Positions 1 through 10,330 of a stretch of 64,000 nucleotides of DNA are shown here, one piece after another (the first letter of the stretch is position 1; the number at the start of each line of letters is the position of its first letter). A model generated the notes under the pieces. That model was not told the DNA's origin. It did no database searches and saw nothing but the letters and a program-made list of their open reading frames with translations. This stretch comes from Lishizhenia sp965656535 (GTDB taxonomy: Bacteria > Bacteroidota > Bacteroidia > Flavobacteriales_D > Crocinitomicaceae): positions 349,120 through 413,119 of the forward strand of contig CBFHKX010000003.1 of NCBI GenBank assembly GCA_965656535.1. The letters are read 5' to 3'. Position numbers and translations under genes: made by a program.

Positions 1-3000
1 TAGTACGTTTTGATTCTAAACTATTCCGTTTAATATTTACTTCAAATTTTAATTGATCCAAACGGTTCATTGCAGTTCTTACTTCTTTATAAACAGCACT
101 AGAAGCAAGCTCTACCTCCTTATTGTAGGTTATCTCTGTAGACAAAGCTTCAGGTTCAATTCCTCTATAATTATCTTCTTCAGTACGTAAACTTCTCGTT
201 GCTAAAAAACGTTGATTATTTTCTATTTGAAGCGTTAGTTCTGTTTGAGCATTTTCTAAAGCCGATAAATAGGTTTGATCTTCTTTACTTAATTCTGTCT
301 GCTTATCGTCGTTATACTCACCAACCAACAATTCTATTTGATCTTCTAACTCAATACGTTTTAGTCTTAATTCAACATTTTGATTCTCAATTGCAGTATT
401 AGATAGAAGTGCGTTTTCTTCTCTTAATAGCTCAGTACCAATATCGGTGTTCAATTCTTCAATTAACATAGTTTTTAGTGCAGCTTTTTCTTGTTTTTCT
501 AATTCAACTAAAAGCGTTTCTTGGGCAGATTTAATTTCTTTTAATTTTTCATTTTTCGCTGTTGGATTCTTTACATTTTCCAGCGCAATAATTTGATTGT
601 CAACATAAATCTTTAATGCTTGATTGACATAAGTTGTTGGTTCTTTTGATTGATTATTCTGAATAATTGATACCTCCTGCTCCAATAACTCGTTTTGAAC
701 TTTCACTAATTTTTCTTCTTCCTTTACAATTCCATTTTCATTCAAAATTGCTTCTTCTAGATTCGCTTTTTGTACTTCATATGCTCTTATTGCCTTTTCT
801 AATTTTTTTAGTTCTTTCTCATTTGCGTCAGATTCAGTGCGTTCTCTCATTTCTGAAATAGACTCTAAAGCTCCAATTTCTATGTAAACTTGACGCTTTT
901 TATTATTTAGATTATTCAGTTCTGTATCAATTTGTGTATTAATTTCAGTTTTGAGATCCAAACTACCAGCTGTTCCAACTTGTTCTTTTTCTTTATTTAA
1001 AATTGATGCAAATTCATTTATTTCTTTCTCTAGTTGCTTTAAATCAGAAATATCTAGTCCTTCTACTGGTTCATTTAACATATCTGCGTTATTCAGATTC
1101 TCTTGCTTTAATTGAGCAACATATTCACTTGCTTTTTCTTCATATTCTTCTTGTTTCTCGATAAAAGTAGCTTCTAGATCTCCAATTTCAACACTAATTC
1201 TTCTTACCTCTTCTTGCAGGTTTTGAATTGTTGACTCCTTTATAACTTGTGTCGCTTTTTCAAACTGAATTTCGTCTAATAAATCGGTTCTTAATCCTTT
1301 TTTATACTTTATAAAATCTACTGTACTTAATTCTCCTAAGTCATATAAAACAGTTAATTCTTTCTCTTCTAATAACAGTTGCGTAGCTCTCTTATTTTCG
1401 ATATTCGAGTCTATTTTCAACTTGTCTTGTACTTGTGTTATGGAATCGTTTTCCCCATTCTCAACAAGTTCTATTTGCTCTTCTATTTCAATTTCTAACT
1501 CAGCTTTAAGCGCTGCTAACTTGTTTTGTTCAGAAGCAATAAATGTTGTTTTCTGATTCAAGATTGCCAAATCTCGCTCTAGTTCTTGTATGCGTATTTT
1601 TTGATCTGTTGTTGGTTCAGCAATTTGCTTCAAGTCCACTAGTTCTGCACCCAAAACCGTTTTTTCTTCTTCAAACGCTTCTTTCTTTTCTGTGCTCGAT
1701 GCGCGTGTAGTTGCAACAAAAGCTAAATACTCTTCGGTTGAAATTTCTTGTTTTTCATAAGCTTCTAACGTACTATTTCGTTTAGAGAGATAATCGCTAG
1801 AAAGAGCAGCTGCTAATTCTGTTTCTGCTAATTCTGGAATTTCTAAAGGTTCTATTTCTGTTGTAGATTCTATGTCTTTTAGTTTTTTATTTAAATCCTC
1901 TTTTTCCGACTCATTTATTTGTATCAAATCCTTGAGAATCCATTCGCGCTGTTTTAACGACTGTTCATTAGGCGATAGTTGTAAAGCTTCTCTAGTTTCT
2001 GAAAGGGCATTTTGATAAACCTCTAAAATATCTTCTGACACAGCAATTTGTGCTTTTATTACGTCTAACGAAGGATCTTGCTTAGCTAATGTTGATTTAG
2101 TTGACAATAAATTGTTTACCAACTCATTCTTGAGCTCATTTTCCATTGTAATTCTATCCAGCATTGCAATGTTTTTCTCAACGGATAATATTTCATTCTG
2201 TAAAAAGCTAAGCTCTTTAGAGCGTTGCGCATTTGTTCCTTTATTTTTTATTTCTTCTATTAAATCTTTTTGTGTCTTTTTCAGTTTTTCCTTGTACGGA
2301 CTAAGCTTTTTCTTTACATCGTCTGCCGTGCTTTCTCCCAACCTAAAAGAATTCAGCAATTCGTTAGATAATAAGGCTAATTCTTTAGCTTCTTTAAGTT
2401 GTTTTTGGTCAATCTCCGCAACCAATACTTCTTTATCATCTAAAATATCCGTACGTTTTTCTAAACTTTCTTTCAAACGCTCTATTTTTTCTTTTACACG
2501 AGATTCAAGGTCTTTATCTAATTCATTCTCTTCCAATGAGCGTTCTAAATCTTCAATTATTTTTTGAGTCGAACGTATGCTTTGCTCAATTTCATCTTGT
2601 GATTGTCCCTCCTCCTGAGAATCAAAATCAAAAGTAGACGCAACCGTTAATAACGCTTCTATTTCTTCCTTCTTCTCATCGTCTAGAGTAATTTCTGTGT
2701 TATCTTTTTCTGATTTTTGCTCTAATTCCGTTCTGATTTTTTGAATGTCTGCAGTCGAAACACCTACTTTCTGCTGTGTATCTGACAAGACATCCCCATT
2801 TTCTAGATCCAAACTTTGAATACTATTTTTTGCAGCAGTTAATACAATTGCATTCTCCAGTAAACTACTTTGTTTAGATTGAAAGTCTAACTCTTCTTGA
2901 AATAACTCAATTTCAGCTTTTTTGACATCAATTTCAGACTTAATCGCTGCTTGTTCTTTCTTCTTAGCGTATTGTATTTCTTGTTCTAATTGGTTTACTT

Positions 3001-5035
3001 TATTTGTATGCGATTCTATTTTACTTTCAATTTGTCCAATTCGATTAGTCAACTCATTTACCTTCTTTAATTCTTGGTCTAGAACTGGTTGTAAAATAGA
3101 ATTCACCTCAACCCGTTCTTCTTTTAGCAAACTTTCTTTTACATATTCTTTATGCTCCAGCAACGCCAAGTTTTTATCTGCTTCTTTAGCTTCTGTATAT
3201 GCGTCACTCAATTCAGTTGCAAGTTTAACTACAACCTGGGTTTGACTAAGCACATCCGAAAGCTTTTCATTTAAAATAGCTGTAGCGTTGAGCTGATTCA
3301 TTTTATCCTCTACACGTTGAATATCAGCGTATATCTCGTTTTGTTTTTCCGTTTTGCCGTCGGTATCCAGAATATTTTCTAAATCTTGCAACGCTGTTTT
3401 GATAGTTGAGTATTCTGTATTAATCTCACTAATAAGCCTTGCCTTTTTATTTGAATTTTGAATAATAGCAGTTTTAAGGTTCTGCTCTTTCTGTTTTAAA
3501 TCTTCTTTTTTAGAAACAACCAAGTCCTTTAATTCAAGCGCAGAAAAATTTTGTAATCCCATTTGAGCCAACACCTTGTTTGCTTCTTTTAATTGATCTA
3601 ATGAATCAAGATCATAAGCTCCGGCATTGGGTAACAATTGCGCTTTTTTCTGAATAATTTCAGCCATTACGGCTCCAGGATCATCGAACTCTTCATTGAA
3701 AAGATTGGTTACTTTTAAAGCGATAGCATCTTCTTTTAAAAACTCCTCAATTCTCTGCTTTAACGGTTTAAACTCTTTTAAGTATGGAACATCTACAATT
3801 TGTTTAAACTGGTTTTCTCCTGTTTGAGTTTTCACTCTAAATTCGTATTTACCACCCTTTGGAAGATTTATTAGGTAACCTCCTCTTCTATCCGTTTTAA
3901 ATGTTCCAACTAATTCGTTTGAAGCAGCGCTATACACCTCAATGTCTAAACTTGTATTTTCCGGATGAATTTCACTTTTAAACTCTCCTTTTATAATCAC
4001 TATTTGAACTGGGAAACGCTCAACACGCACTTCATAGACATGTACTTTTCCGTCTTCACTTTCTCGTTGAGATGCAAAATATGCATATTTATTGAGCGAA
4101 TCTACAATGTAAAAAAGGTCATTATCTGGCGAAGAAATTGCATAATCCATGTTCTCTGGCCTACCGAAAGAATTGGACTCATTGTTGTACGGAGCTCGAA
4201 ATATATCGTAACCTCCCATAGAATTATGTCCTTTAGAACAGAAATACAAATAATTCCCATCTGGATGCATGTATGGAAAGTCCTCATCGTAACCCGTATT
4301 TACAAATCCTGATACTTTTTGAGGTAAAGACCATGTATTATCTGGTAAACGAGTACGTGTATAAATATCTTTTTGATCATTCCCTTTATCTCCATAACTA
4401 GAATAATAAATACGTTTTGGCTCTGATGGATAATGAATCAAAGGTAAATGATTATGTTTCTCGTCTTCTTTTGATTGAAATTCTTCTGTTACAATGAGAG
4501 TTCCACCGATATTAGATAGATCATAAAGTCTAAAAAAACTATTGTAGTCTACTTGTTTTTTACTTACAACTACCAAATCTGAAATAGTTGAAATTAAAGA
4601 TTTAGCATTTACACACATTTCTATCTGCCTGTCTACTCTTAATCTTCTTATAGCTCTGTCGCCAGCACGCTGCTGATATTTTGAGTAATTTGCAATTGCT
4701 TTGTTAAATTGAAAGGTTAAATGGTAGGCTTTTCCGAGAAAATAATAGGCTTCATCTTCTACCCCTCCTACACTTACGGCATAATTCAAATATTTAAAAG
4801 CAGAAGACTTGTTATCTGAGTTATATAGCAAACATGTACCGTACCTGTAATTGTAGTTTACATCTCTTGGTTGAAGAGATAACAAGCGTAAATACAAAGG
4901 TGTTGCTTCTACATATTTCTCGTCATTGAATAGCGCATGTGCTTCTTTTTTAATATCATCTTCTGTTTGCGCAAAAAGTCTACCTTGATTAAAGATAGAC
5001 CCAAAAAATAATAGTAAAAGAATTAAGATTCTCAA
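1..5035 (-). CDS. Giant secreted TPR / PD40 beta-propeller / coiled-coil protein (partial, runs off left edge)
   Basis: Continuous minus-strand frame of about 1678 codons with no stop before the window edge, so the C-terminus is missing. The start is a TTG at 5033-5035; it is chosen because a clean signal peptide follows (MRILILLLLLFFGSIFNQ..., ending LFAQ). Order of parts: signal peptide; TPR-like helices to about residue 150; WD40-like PD40 blades at about 190-340 (motifs RIYYSSYGD, DEDFPYMHPDGNYLYFCSKG, GGYDIFRA); a carboxypeptidase-regulatory-like beta domain at about 345-425; then more than 1200 residues of charged, heptad-like coiled coil rich in E, K, L and N. The first three parts resemble Bacteroidota envelope proteins that normally end in OmpA, but here the coiled coil follows and the end is unseen. 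Last gene of the operon, 38 bp after plsY. Role unknown; an envelope or extracellular structural role is inferred. Confidence 0.8.
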   Translation of the reverse strand, partial: MRILILLLLFFGSIFNQGRLFAQTEDDIKKEAHALFNDEKYVEATPLYLRLLSLQPRDVNYNYRYGTCLLYNSDNKSSAFKYLNYAVSVGGVEDEAYYFLGKAYHLTFQFNKAIANYSKYQQRAGDRAIRRLRVDRQIEMCVNAKSLISTISDLVVVSKKQVDYNSFFRLYDLSNIGGTLIVTEEFQSKEDEKHNHLPLIHYPSEPKRIYYSSYGDKGNDQKDIYTRTRLPDNTWSLPQKVSGFVNTGYDEDFPYMHPDGNYLYFCSKGHNSMGGYDIFRAPYNNESNSFGRPENMDYAISSPDNDLFYIVDSLNKYAYFASQRESEDGKVHVYEVRVERFPVQIVIIKGEFKSEIHPENTSLDIEVYSAASNELVGTFKTDRRGGYLINLPKGGKYEFRVKTQTGENQFKQIVDVPYLKEFKPLKQRIEEFLKEDAIALKVTNLFNEEFDDPGAVMAEIIQKKAQLLPNAGAYDLDSLDQLKEANKVLAQMGLQNFSALELKDLVVSKKEDLKQKEQNLKTAIIQNSNKKARLISEINTEYSTIKTALQDLENILDTDGKTEKQNEIYADIQRVEDKMNQLNATAILNEKLSDVLSQTQVVVKLATELSDAYTEAKEADKNLALLEHKEYVKESLLKEERVEVNSILQPVLDQELKKVNELTNRIGQIESKIESHTNKVNQLEQEIQYAKKKEQAAIKSEIDVKKAEIELFQEELDFQSKQSSLLENAIVLTAAKNSIQSLDLENGDVLSDTQQKVGVSTADIQKIRTELEQKSEKDNTEITLDDEKKEEIEALLTVASTFDFDSQEEGQSQDEIEQSIRSTQKIIEDLERSLEENELDKDLESRVKEKIERLKESLEKRTDILDDKEVLVAEIDQKQLKEAKELALLSNELLNSFRLGESTADDVKKKLSPYKEKLKKTQKDLIEEIKNKGTNAQRSKELSFLQNEILSVEKNIAMLDRITMENELKNELVNNLLSTKSTLAKQDPSLDVIKAQIAVSEDILEVYQNALSETREALQLSPNEQSLKQREWILKDLIQINESEKEDLNKKLKDIESTTEIEPLEIPELAETELAAALSSDYLSKRNSTLEAYEKQEISTEEYLAFVATTRASSTEKKEAFEEEKTVLGAELVDLKQIAEPTTDQKIRIQELERDLAILNQKTTFIASEQNKLAALKAELEIEIEEQIELVENGENDSITQVQDKLKIDSNIENKRATQLLLEEKELTVLYDLGELSTVDFIKYKKGLRTDLLDEIQFEKATQVIKESTIQNLQEEVRRISVEIGDLEATFIEKQEEYEEKASEYVAQLKQENLNNADMLNEPVEGLDISDLKQLEKEINEFASILNKEKEQVGTAGSLDLKTEINTQIDTELNNLNNKKRQVYIEIGALESISEMRERTESDANEKELKKLEKAIRAYEVQKANLEEAILNENGIVKEEEKLVKVQNELLEQEVSIIQNNQSKEPTTYVNQALKIYVDNQIIALENVKNPTAKNEKLKEIKSAQETLLVELEKQEKAALKTMLIEELNTDIGTELLREENALLSNTAIENQNVELRLKRIELEDQIELLVGEYNDDKQTELSKEDQTYLSALENAQTELTLQIENNQRFLATRSLRTEEDNYRGIEPEALSTEITYNKEVELASSAVYKEVRTAMNRLDQLKFEVNIKRNSLESKRT

Positions 5036-5073
5036 TGTGTAGTGTCGTGTTTTGTTCTTTAATTGTACGACCT

Positions 5074-5694
5074 TTATTTAAAAAGGTTCATTTTACTTTC
5101 TTCACCTTTAATTAGTCTTTTTATATTTTTATGATGCGTAATTACAACTGCCAAAGAAAGTAGTATACTAAAAATAATAAGTGCAAGGTTACTGACTTGG
5201 CAGATTAGTATGAGCACTAATGGAAAAGCAATAGCTGCAACGATTGCACCCAAAGAAACATAAGAAAAAAGTATAAAAACAATTAAGAAAAGTGCCAAAC
5301 AAATAACTGCCGTTAAGGGATGAATACCCAAAATAATACCCAACGAGGTTGCAACTCCTTTACCTCCATTAAAACTAGCAAATAAAGGAAAAACATGTCC
5401 TAAAACAGCAGCAATTCCTGCAACTAATTGAAGGTGAATTAGCGCATCAGATTCCCACGTTGCTACACCTAATAACCAAGGTAAAAGAACAGCTATTACT
5501 CCCTTCAAAACATCAATACTTAAAACAGCCGTACCTGCTTTTTTACCAAGCACACGAAAAGTATTGGTTGCACCCGCATTTTTGCTACCATGTAACCGTA
5601 CATCGGTACCGTATTTAGCTTTTCCTAGCCATACTGCTGTTGGAATAGAACCTAGTAAATATCCTGTGACTATAAAAATTAGAAAATCAATCAT
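5074..5694 (-). CDS. plsY: Glycerol-3-phosphate acyltransferase PlsY
   Basis: 206 residues, the usual PlsY length. Transfers the acyl group from acyl-phosphate to glycerol-3-phosphate in the inner membrane, the first step of phospholipid synthesis. The sequence shows the family motifs: GYLLGSIPTAVWLGK at the N-terminus, GSKNAGATNTFRVLG, and GHVFPLFASFNGGKGVATS, spread over several hydrophobic membrane helices. It begins directly where the 1544-residue gene ends, within the long minus-strand operon, so it is probably co-transcribed with it. Confidence 0.95.
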   Translation of the reverse strand: MIDFLIFIVTGYLLGSIPTAVWLGKAKYGTDVRLHGSKNAGATNTFRVLGKKAGTAVLSIDVLKGVIAVLLPWLLGVATWESDALIHLQLVAGIAAVLGHVFPLFASFNGGKGVATSLGIILGIHPLTAVICLALFLIVFILFSYVSLGAIVAAIAFPLVLILICQVSNLALIIFSILLSLAVVITHHKNIKRLIKGEESKMNLFK

Positions 5695-8600
5695 TTATCT
5701 ATTAAATATGCGTAAAAACTTGTTCTTTATAATACTTTCGGTGGATAGTCTGTATTGAAAACGTTTAATCTTCATTTTATCTTCTTTCATTTCGCTTAAT
5801 GTGGTTTTTAATTCTAAATCACTAGTTAATATATTCATTACACCTTCTTTCTTTCCTTGCGCATATTGAAAAAAGTATAAGTTACTACCCGGTAAATCAA
5901 TTAAAAAACTAAGTTGATCGCCTCCATTTTTCTGTTCTGCAAACAATTTGAAGGGCACGTATTTCATAATTGGTTTTGAATACATATTTACTAAAAGTGC
6001 GTTATCTAGATTCGTTCGTAATCCTTTTTGAGGATCTCCAGGTATTGAATAAGACTCTAAGTTTACGCCTGAAAAAACAAAGGTTTCCTGCATAGGCTTT
6101 GGAATTTTTTTAAGCTCGCCTTTTAAAATATAATCAGACTTAAAAGCATTGGCAGCATCAATGCCTACCCAATTTGAAACAGCATCCTCTAGAGTATTTG
6201 AGTTAAAGTCTGCCTTAGGAAGATCAGCTACACCGTTTATCCTGTCAGCAACTTCTTCCATTATTCCTTTATCTAAAGGGGTTGAAATCTTAGTACTTAT
6301 GTTTAACGTAGTTTTATCTGTAGCTGCAGTGTAATTAACAATTCCAATATTTTCAACTTTAACATCGCCATAATCCATTCCCAAATCAATGATACCATCT
6401 CCATTTAAACCACACGTTGGAACATGTAAAGAAATATAGTTACCCACTTCTGCTCTATTCATTAACTTTGTTTTAGAAGAAATTTGATATTCTTTTGCAT
6501 TGTGTTCATATTGCAAGAAACCCGATGCCGTAATTACAATTGGATCATCTTGATTATCTAATACAGACAAAAATGTTGGGTAAAGTGCTACGCTATCTGT
6601 ATTTAACGAATTTCTCCAAACGATACCAGCAGACACTTGGTTCCCTTCTAAATCTTTCATTTCATCAGAAACGGGTATTTGAATATTTTTAGGGTCTAAA
6701 GGTGCCGAAAAAGCTAACCAGTTTTTACTAAATTTTTCGCAATCATGTTCTATACGTGTAGCTCCACTAAAGTTTATTTCTTCTTGCGCAGCATAAACGA
6801 TAATATCTCCGTAAAAATCAAATTGATTACTGAGTTTAAATTCATCTTCTTTATCAATTTTACCTATTGCTCTTGTTTGGTAAGAACTATCTAGCTCAAC
6901 ACGATCCAATGAAATTAAATAGAGGTTTGAGTCTACATCATAGTAAGTGTAGTCTCCTACTGATGTATAGGCTCTTCTAGCTGTAATATTTGTAGTAGCA
7001 TTAATAATTTGATGATACTTCGTTATGTAATTTGCAACAATTTTAGAATTCAATAGCGGATCCATCTTCGCATTTTTCCGAATGGTTAACTTTGCACTAT
7101 CAGGATAAATACGCGCATCGGCAACATCTATATACTCCGTTTTTGAGCAAAAAATTGACTTCTCTTTTAAGTTAAAAATAGCTTTGGGTGCTCTAAACTG
7201 AAGCGAATCTTGCTTAGGATGAATAGAATAAAAATTAGGTCCAACCAAGTCTAAATCACTATCTATATTTACATTTCCTTGATTACTTGATTCAAGCTCT
7301 ACCTGAGCCTGATCCATTAACCAAGTAAATTGATCCATTTTACAGAGGTACTTATTAATGGGGAAAATTACGGTCGACTCTCCTTCATTTGATCTAAATA
7401 CTCCTTTTCTATCTTTAAAAGAAACGCTAGACTTAACATTATCCGTTTTAAACGCCAAGGGATCTTCTTCTACGTCTTGTTCTTCTTTGTATACATTCCG
7501 AAGATTGAAAACAGATGTATCAGCATCGATATCCCATCTATTAAACTTAAAATTTTCTGACCCCAAACTAGCGGTTGCAAAATCCATATATCCGAAGCCA
7601 GTCATACCACCCGGCGTAATAATTGCCGTACCTTTTAGTTTTGCTTCTCCATTAAAAAACTCTAATGGTAAACGTGTTGCACTTGCCTTTAACACCTTAT
7701 TTTTAGGAATATAAGTAACATAAGCACTTTCAGACTTCACGTCAGGAAAAGCTACTCCATCTTCTTGTGGTCTATTTTCAAAAAGTGCTAATCCAACTGT
7801 ACTATCAGGTAGAAATGTAAAAGCGTTTGATTTTGATGTAGAATTTATAAAATCAATTTCTCCGCTTCCTTGTAAACCGTTTCCACTTAGAACAATTTTA
7901 TTATCGTATTTCGCTTCAGAGCCATAAAATTCAAAACCTCCTTTTGGCGCTTGTCTAACTAATCCTAAACTATAGTCTGCCATTAACTTTAGAGAATCGT
8001 AAAATTTCGGGAAAATTCCGGCAGATGTTAGCTCTCCTTTAAAGTATTGAGTAGCCTCTGAAAAATTATCTAAACTATCAATAGTAAATGGTTCTAGCTC
8101 AAAATAAAAGCGTTTTTTATCGTATGCATTTCTAAAAATAGAGGGCTTTTCATAGTACACTTTAGTTTTCTCTGTACTAACTAAATACGGATATTTTTGA
8201 TAAGCAGTATTATCAGAATCACCTGCTCTGTTGTTCACATCATCGACATAGATAGCGCCTACTAAATTTGATATTTCTGATTGTATAGGTATAAGCTTAT
8301 CTCCATCTTCTCTGCGCTGAGGCACGGCTCTAAAAACTGCCAGTTCTGAAGCTAAAATATTTATCTTATTTTCTTCATAATTATAATTTCCATCGCTAAT
8401 TTTAATTTCCCATTTTCCTGCATTTACCCAGCCTGTAAAAATGAAATTTCTATTTTGCCTTATTGTAACTACATTATTCTCTGGAAAAATAGTAGTGAAT
8501 TGTTTTTCAGATATCGGTATAGAAGCAACTTGATTCAGGTTTAATTCTAAGTTCGCTAAGTTAATATTACCATAGCTTTTTATACTCAATAATTTTCGAT

Positions 8601-10329
8601 TATGTTCTTCAGTAAACTCCTTCTGTTTTATCAGATTTTTGTCCTTCATTAATTCTTGCTGACTCACACCATCCATTCGCTTTGGTCGTAAATCAGACAC
8701 AAAACTAATGTTATCATAATCTTTCTTACCGGTTCTTGCATTAATAAAGTTATCAAGTTTATCGTTTATACTTACAATTCCTCTTTCCGTATCATAGGCA
8801 ATAAAACCTAAATTAGACAGCTGGAGTAAAACGGGCTTGGCTTGTGTAATTGTTCTTCCTATTGCTGAGGCTGCTTTTCCTTCTTTAAAGGTATATTCAT
8901 CATATTTATAGGCATACTTAGATAATCCAACTAAAGGATGAACTGATTCTTGGCCTTGTAATAAATCATACAAGCGCTGATCGTAAAAATTTTTTGATTC
9001 AAATCTGGCAATTCTTTGTTCTTGAGAAGACGAGAAGCTAAAATCAAAATCTAAGGTTACCTTAGATCTATCCCAAACAATTTGCTCGATATACATATCT
9101 AGCTGGTGGTAAGAATTGGAGAATGGTGCTTGAGCGATACCTGTATTTCCACGCTTAATTTCTAATCTATCGTCGTTAATTAAAAAGTCAATATTTAGTC
9201 CTGGATGCCAAATAGAATCCTTTTCTCCAACGCTGAGAGTAACTTGGCAGTTCTGAGCACTCAATTTTGTTGGCGAAACATTAAGTAATTGCGATTGCAT
9301 TTTAATGAAAGGTATATTGTTGCGCTTAAATGTTAAACGAACAGGATTCTGATTATTACCAACACCTACAAAGTCGGCACCTTTTAAAGAAAAACCACCT
9401 TCATAATCTACTTCTTGTACTAAATTATTAATTTTTAAAACGGTTTCATATGAGAGAAACTGTGGGTTATTCAATGAGCTCTTTTCGTTGTAGGCTCCTT
9501 TTTTCGCTCCATCAGAAAATGAACCAATAAGTTTTCTTTCAAAGTAAGGAGTAGTGAGTAAAACCGAATCTGCGGATACTAATGCAGAACGCATAGAAAT
9601 TGAATAATTTGAAAACTCTGCAAAGGTCTTTTTAGCCGGAAACCCAACTTTCTCCCATGTAGAAACACCTCCATTGCCCTCCCATTTTTCTAAAATTGGA
9701 TTATAGAGTCCAGAAGTATTTGATATTACGATACTATCTCCAAATGGAATTTCGTTATTTGTTCTAGATGAAGTATTGAACGACCTACAAATTAATTTAC
9801 CTTCTTTAAGCTCTAATATTGGATACTTATCTGAATAACTAAAACTATAAGATCCTCCAATAAAGCACCATTCAAAATTTTTATCAGAACTAATTACTTG
9901 TTTATCAAAAAAAGCAGCAGACATCGCAATAAACTCTTTAAACTTCTTAGGATTTCTAGAACTTAGCAACTTATCAACGCTCTCATGCCAGGCTGTGTAG
10001 GAATCTTCTGGTTGGTTTTGTTCAACAAGAGAGTAAACCGAAAACACATAATTATATACTTCTGGATAGGCTTTCAATTTTTTTTCCAGAATAAAGTTAG
10101 CGGTCTTTACGAGCTTTAAAAAATAAGCATCTGAGAAACGGGTAGACTCTAATAAAATAGGCTCTAGTTTATCCTTAGTAAAACCATTTAAATTGATTGA
10201 AGTACTCTCGTTCATTAACTTTTGAAACTCCTTTACAAACTTATCTCTATTGGATGTAAAGACGTCTTGTGCACTTGCATTAAAACAAACAACACACATA
10301 AAAATTAACAACCTAAATACTTCTTTCAT
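5695..10329 (-). CDS. Large exported protein of unknown function (1544 aa)
   Basis: 1544 residues with a signal peptide (MKEVFRLLIFMCVVCFNASA, cleavage before QD). No known catalytic motif recognised. The N-terminal 130 residues look helical; the rest alternates beta-rich stretches such as KIVLSGNGLQGSGEIDF, GEAKLKGTAIITPGGMTGFG, YVDVADARIYPDSAKLTI and EEINFSGATRIEHDC. These recall repeated beta-strand scaffolds (OstA- or AsmA/TamB-like), but the likeness is only by eye. No C-terminal sorting domain or barrel-ending motif is clear. The gene lies between prmA and plsY with a 1-bp gap upstream and none downstream, so it is translated as part of a housekeeping operon. An envelope role is likely; I cannot assign a function. 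Confidence 0.8.
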   Translation of the reverse strand: MKEVFRLLIFMCVVCFNASAQDVFTSNRDKFVKEFQKLMNESTSINLNGFTKDKLEPILLESTRFSDAYFLKLVKTANFILEKKLKAYPEVYNYVFSVYSLVEQNQPEDSYTAWHESVDKLLSSRNPKKFKEFIAMSAAFFDKQVISSDKNFEWCFIGGSYSFSYSDKYPILELKEGKLICRSFNTSSRTNNEIPFGDSIVISNTSGLYNPILEKWEGNGGVSTWEKVGFPAKKTFAEFSNYSISMRSALVSADSVLLTTPYFERKLIGSFSDGAKKGAYNEKSSLNNPQFLSYETVLKINNLVQEVDYEGGFSLKGADFVGVGNNQNPVRLTFKRNNIPFIKMQSQLLNVSPTKLSAQNCQVTLSVGEKDSIWHPGLNIDFLINDDRLEIKRGNTGIAQAPFSNSYHQLDMYIEQIVWDRSKVTLDFDFSFSSSQEQRIARFESKNFYDQRLYDLLQGQESVHPLVGLSKYAYKYDEYTFKEGKAASAIGRTITQAKPVLLQLSNLGFIAYDTERGIVSINDKLDNFINARTGKKDYDNISFVSDLRPKRMDGVSQQELMKDKNLIKQKEFTEEHNRKLLSIKSYGNINLANLELNLNQVASIPISEKQFTTIFPENNVVTIRQNRNFIFTGWVNAGKWEIKISDGNYNYEENKINILASELAVFRAVPQRREDGDKLIPIQSEISNLVGAIYVDDVNNRAGDSDNTAYQKYPYLVSTEKTKVYYEKPSIFRNAYDKKRFYFELEPFTIDSLDNFSEATQYFKGELTSAGIFPKFYDSLKLMADYSLGLVRQAPKGGFEFYGSEAKYDNKIVLSGNGLQGSGEIDFINSTSKSNAFTFLPDSTVGLALFENRPQEDGVAFPDVKSESAYVTYIPKNKVLKASATRLPLEFFNGEAKLKGTAIITPGGMTGFGYMDFATASLGSENFKFNRWDIDADTSVFNLRNVYKEEQDVEEDPLAFKTDNVKSSVSFKDRKGVFRSNEGESTVIFPINKYLCKMDQFTWLMDQAQVELESSNQGNVNIDSDLDLVGPNFYSIHPKQDSLQFRAPKAIFNLKEKSIFCSKTEYIDVADARIYPDSAKLTIRKNAKMDPLLNSKIVANYITKYHQIINATTNITARRAYTSVGDYTYYDVDSNLYLISLDRVELDSSYQTRAIGKIDKEDEFKLSNQFDFYGDIIVYAAQEEINFSGATRIEHDCEKFSKNWLAFSAPLDPKNIQIPVSDEMKDLEGNQVSAGIVWRNSLNTDSVALYPTFLSVLDNQDDPIVITASGFLQYEHNAKEYQISSKTKLMNRAEVGNYISLHVPTCGLNGDGIIDLGMDYGDVKVENIGIVNYTAATDKTTLNISTKISTPLDKGIMEEVADRINGVADLPKADFNSNTLEDAVSNWVGIDAANAFKSDYILKGELKKIPKPMQETFVFSGVNLESYSIPGDPQKGLRTNLDNALLVNMYSKPIMKYVPFKLFAEQKNGGDQLSFLIDLPGSNLYFFQYAQGKKEGVMNILTSDLELKTTLSEMKEDKMKIKRFQYRLSTESIIKNKFLRIFNR

Positions 10330-10330
10330 T

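Noticed and set aside
2112..3245. Plus-strand open frames of 151 and 107 codons inside the coiled-coil gene
   Set aside because: They are antisense to a continuous minus-strand coding frame with a signal peptide and domain structure; their Ser/Phe-rich composition is typical of the reverse of E/K-rich coiled-coil codons.
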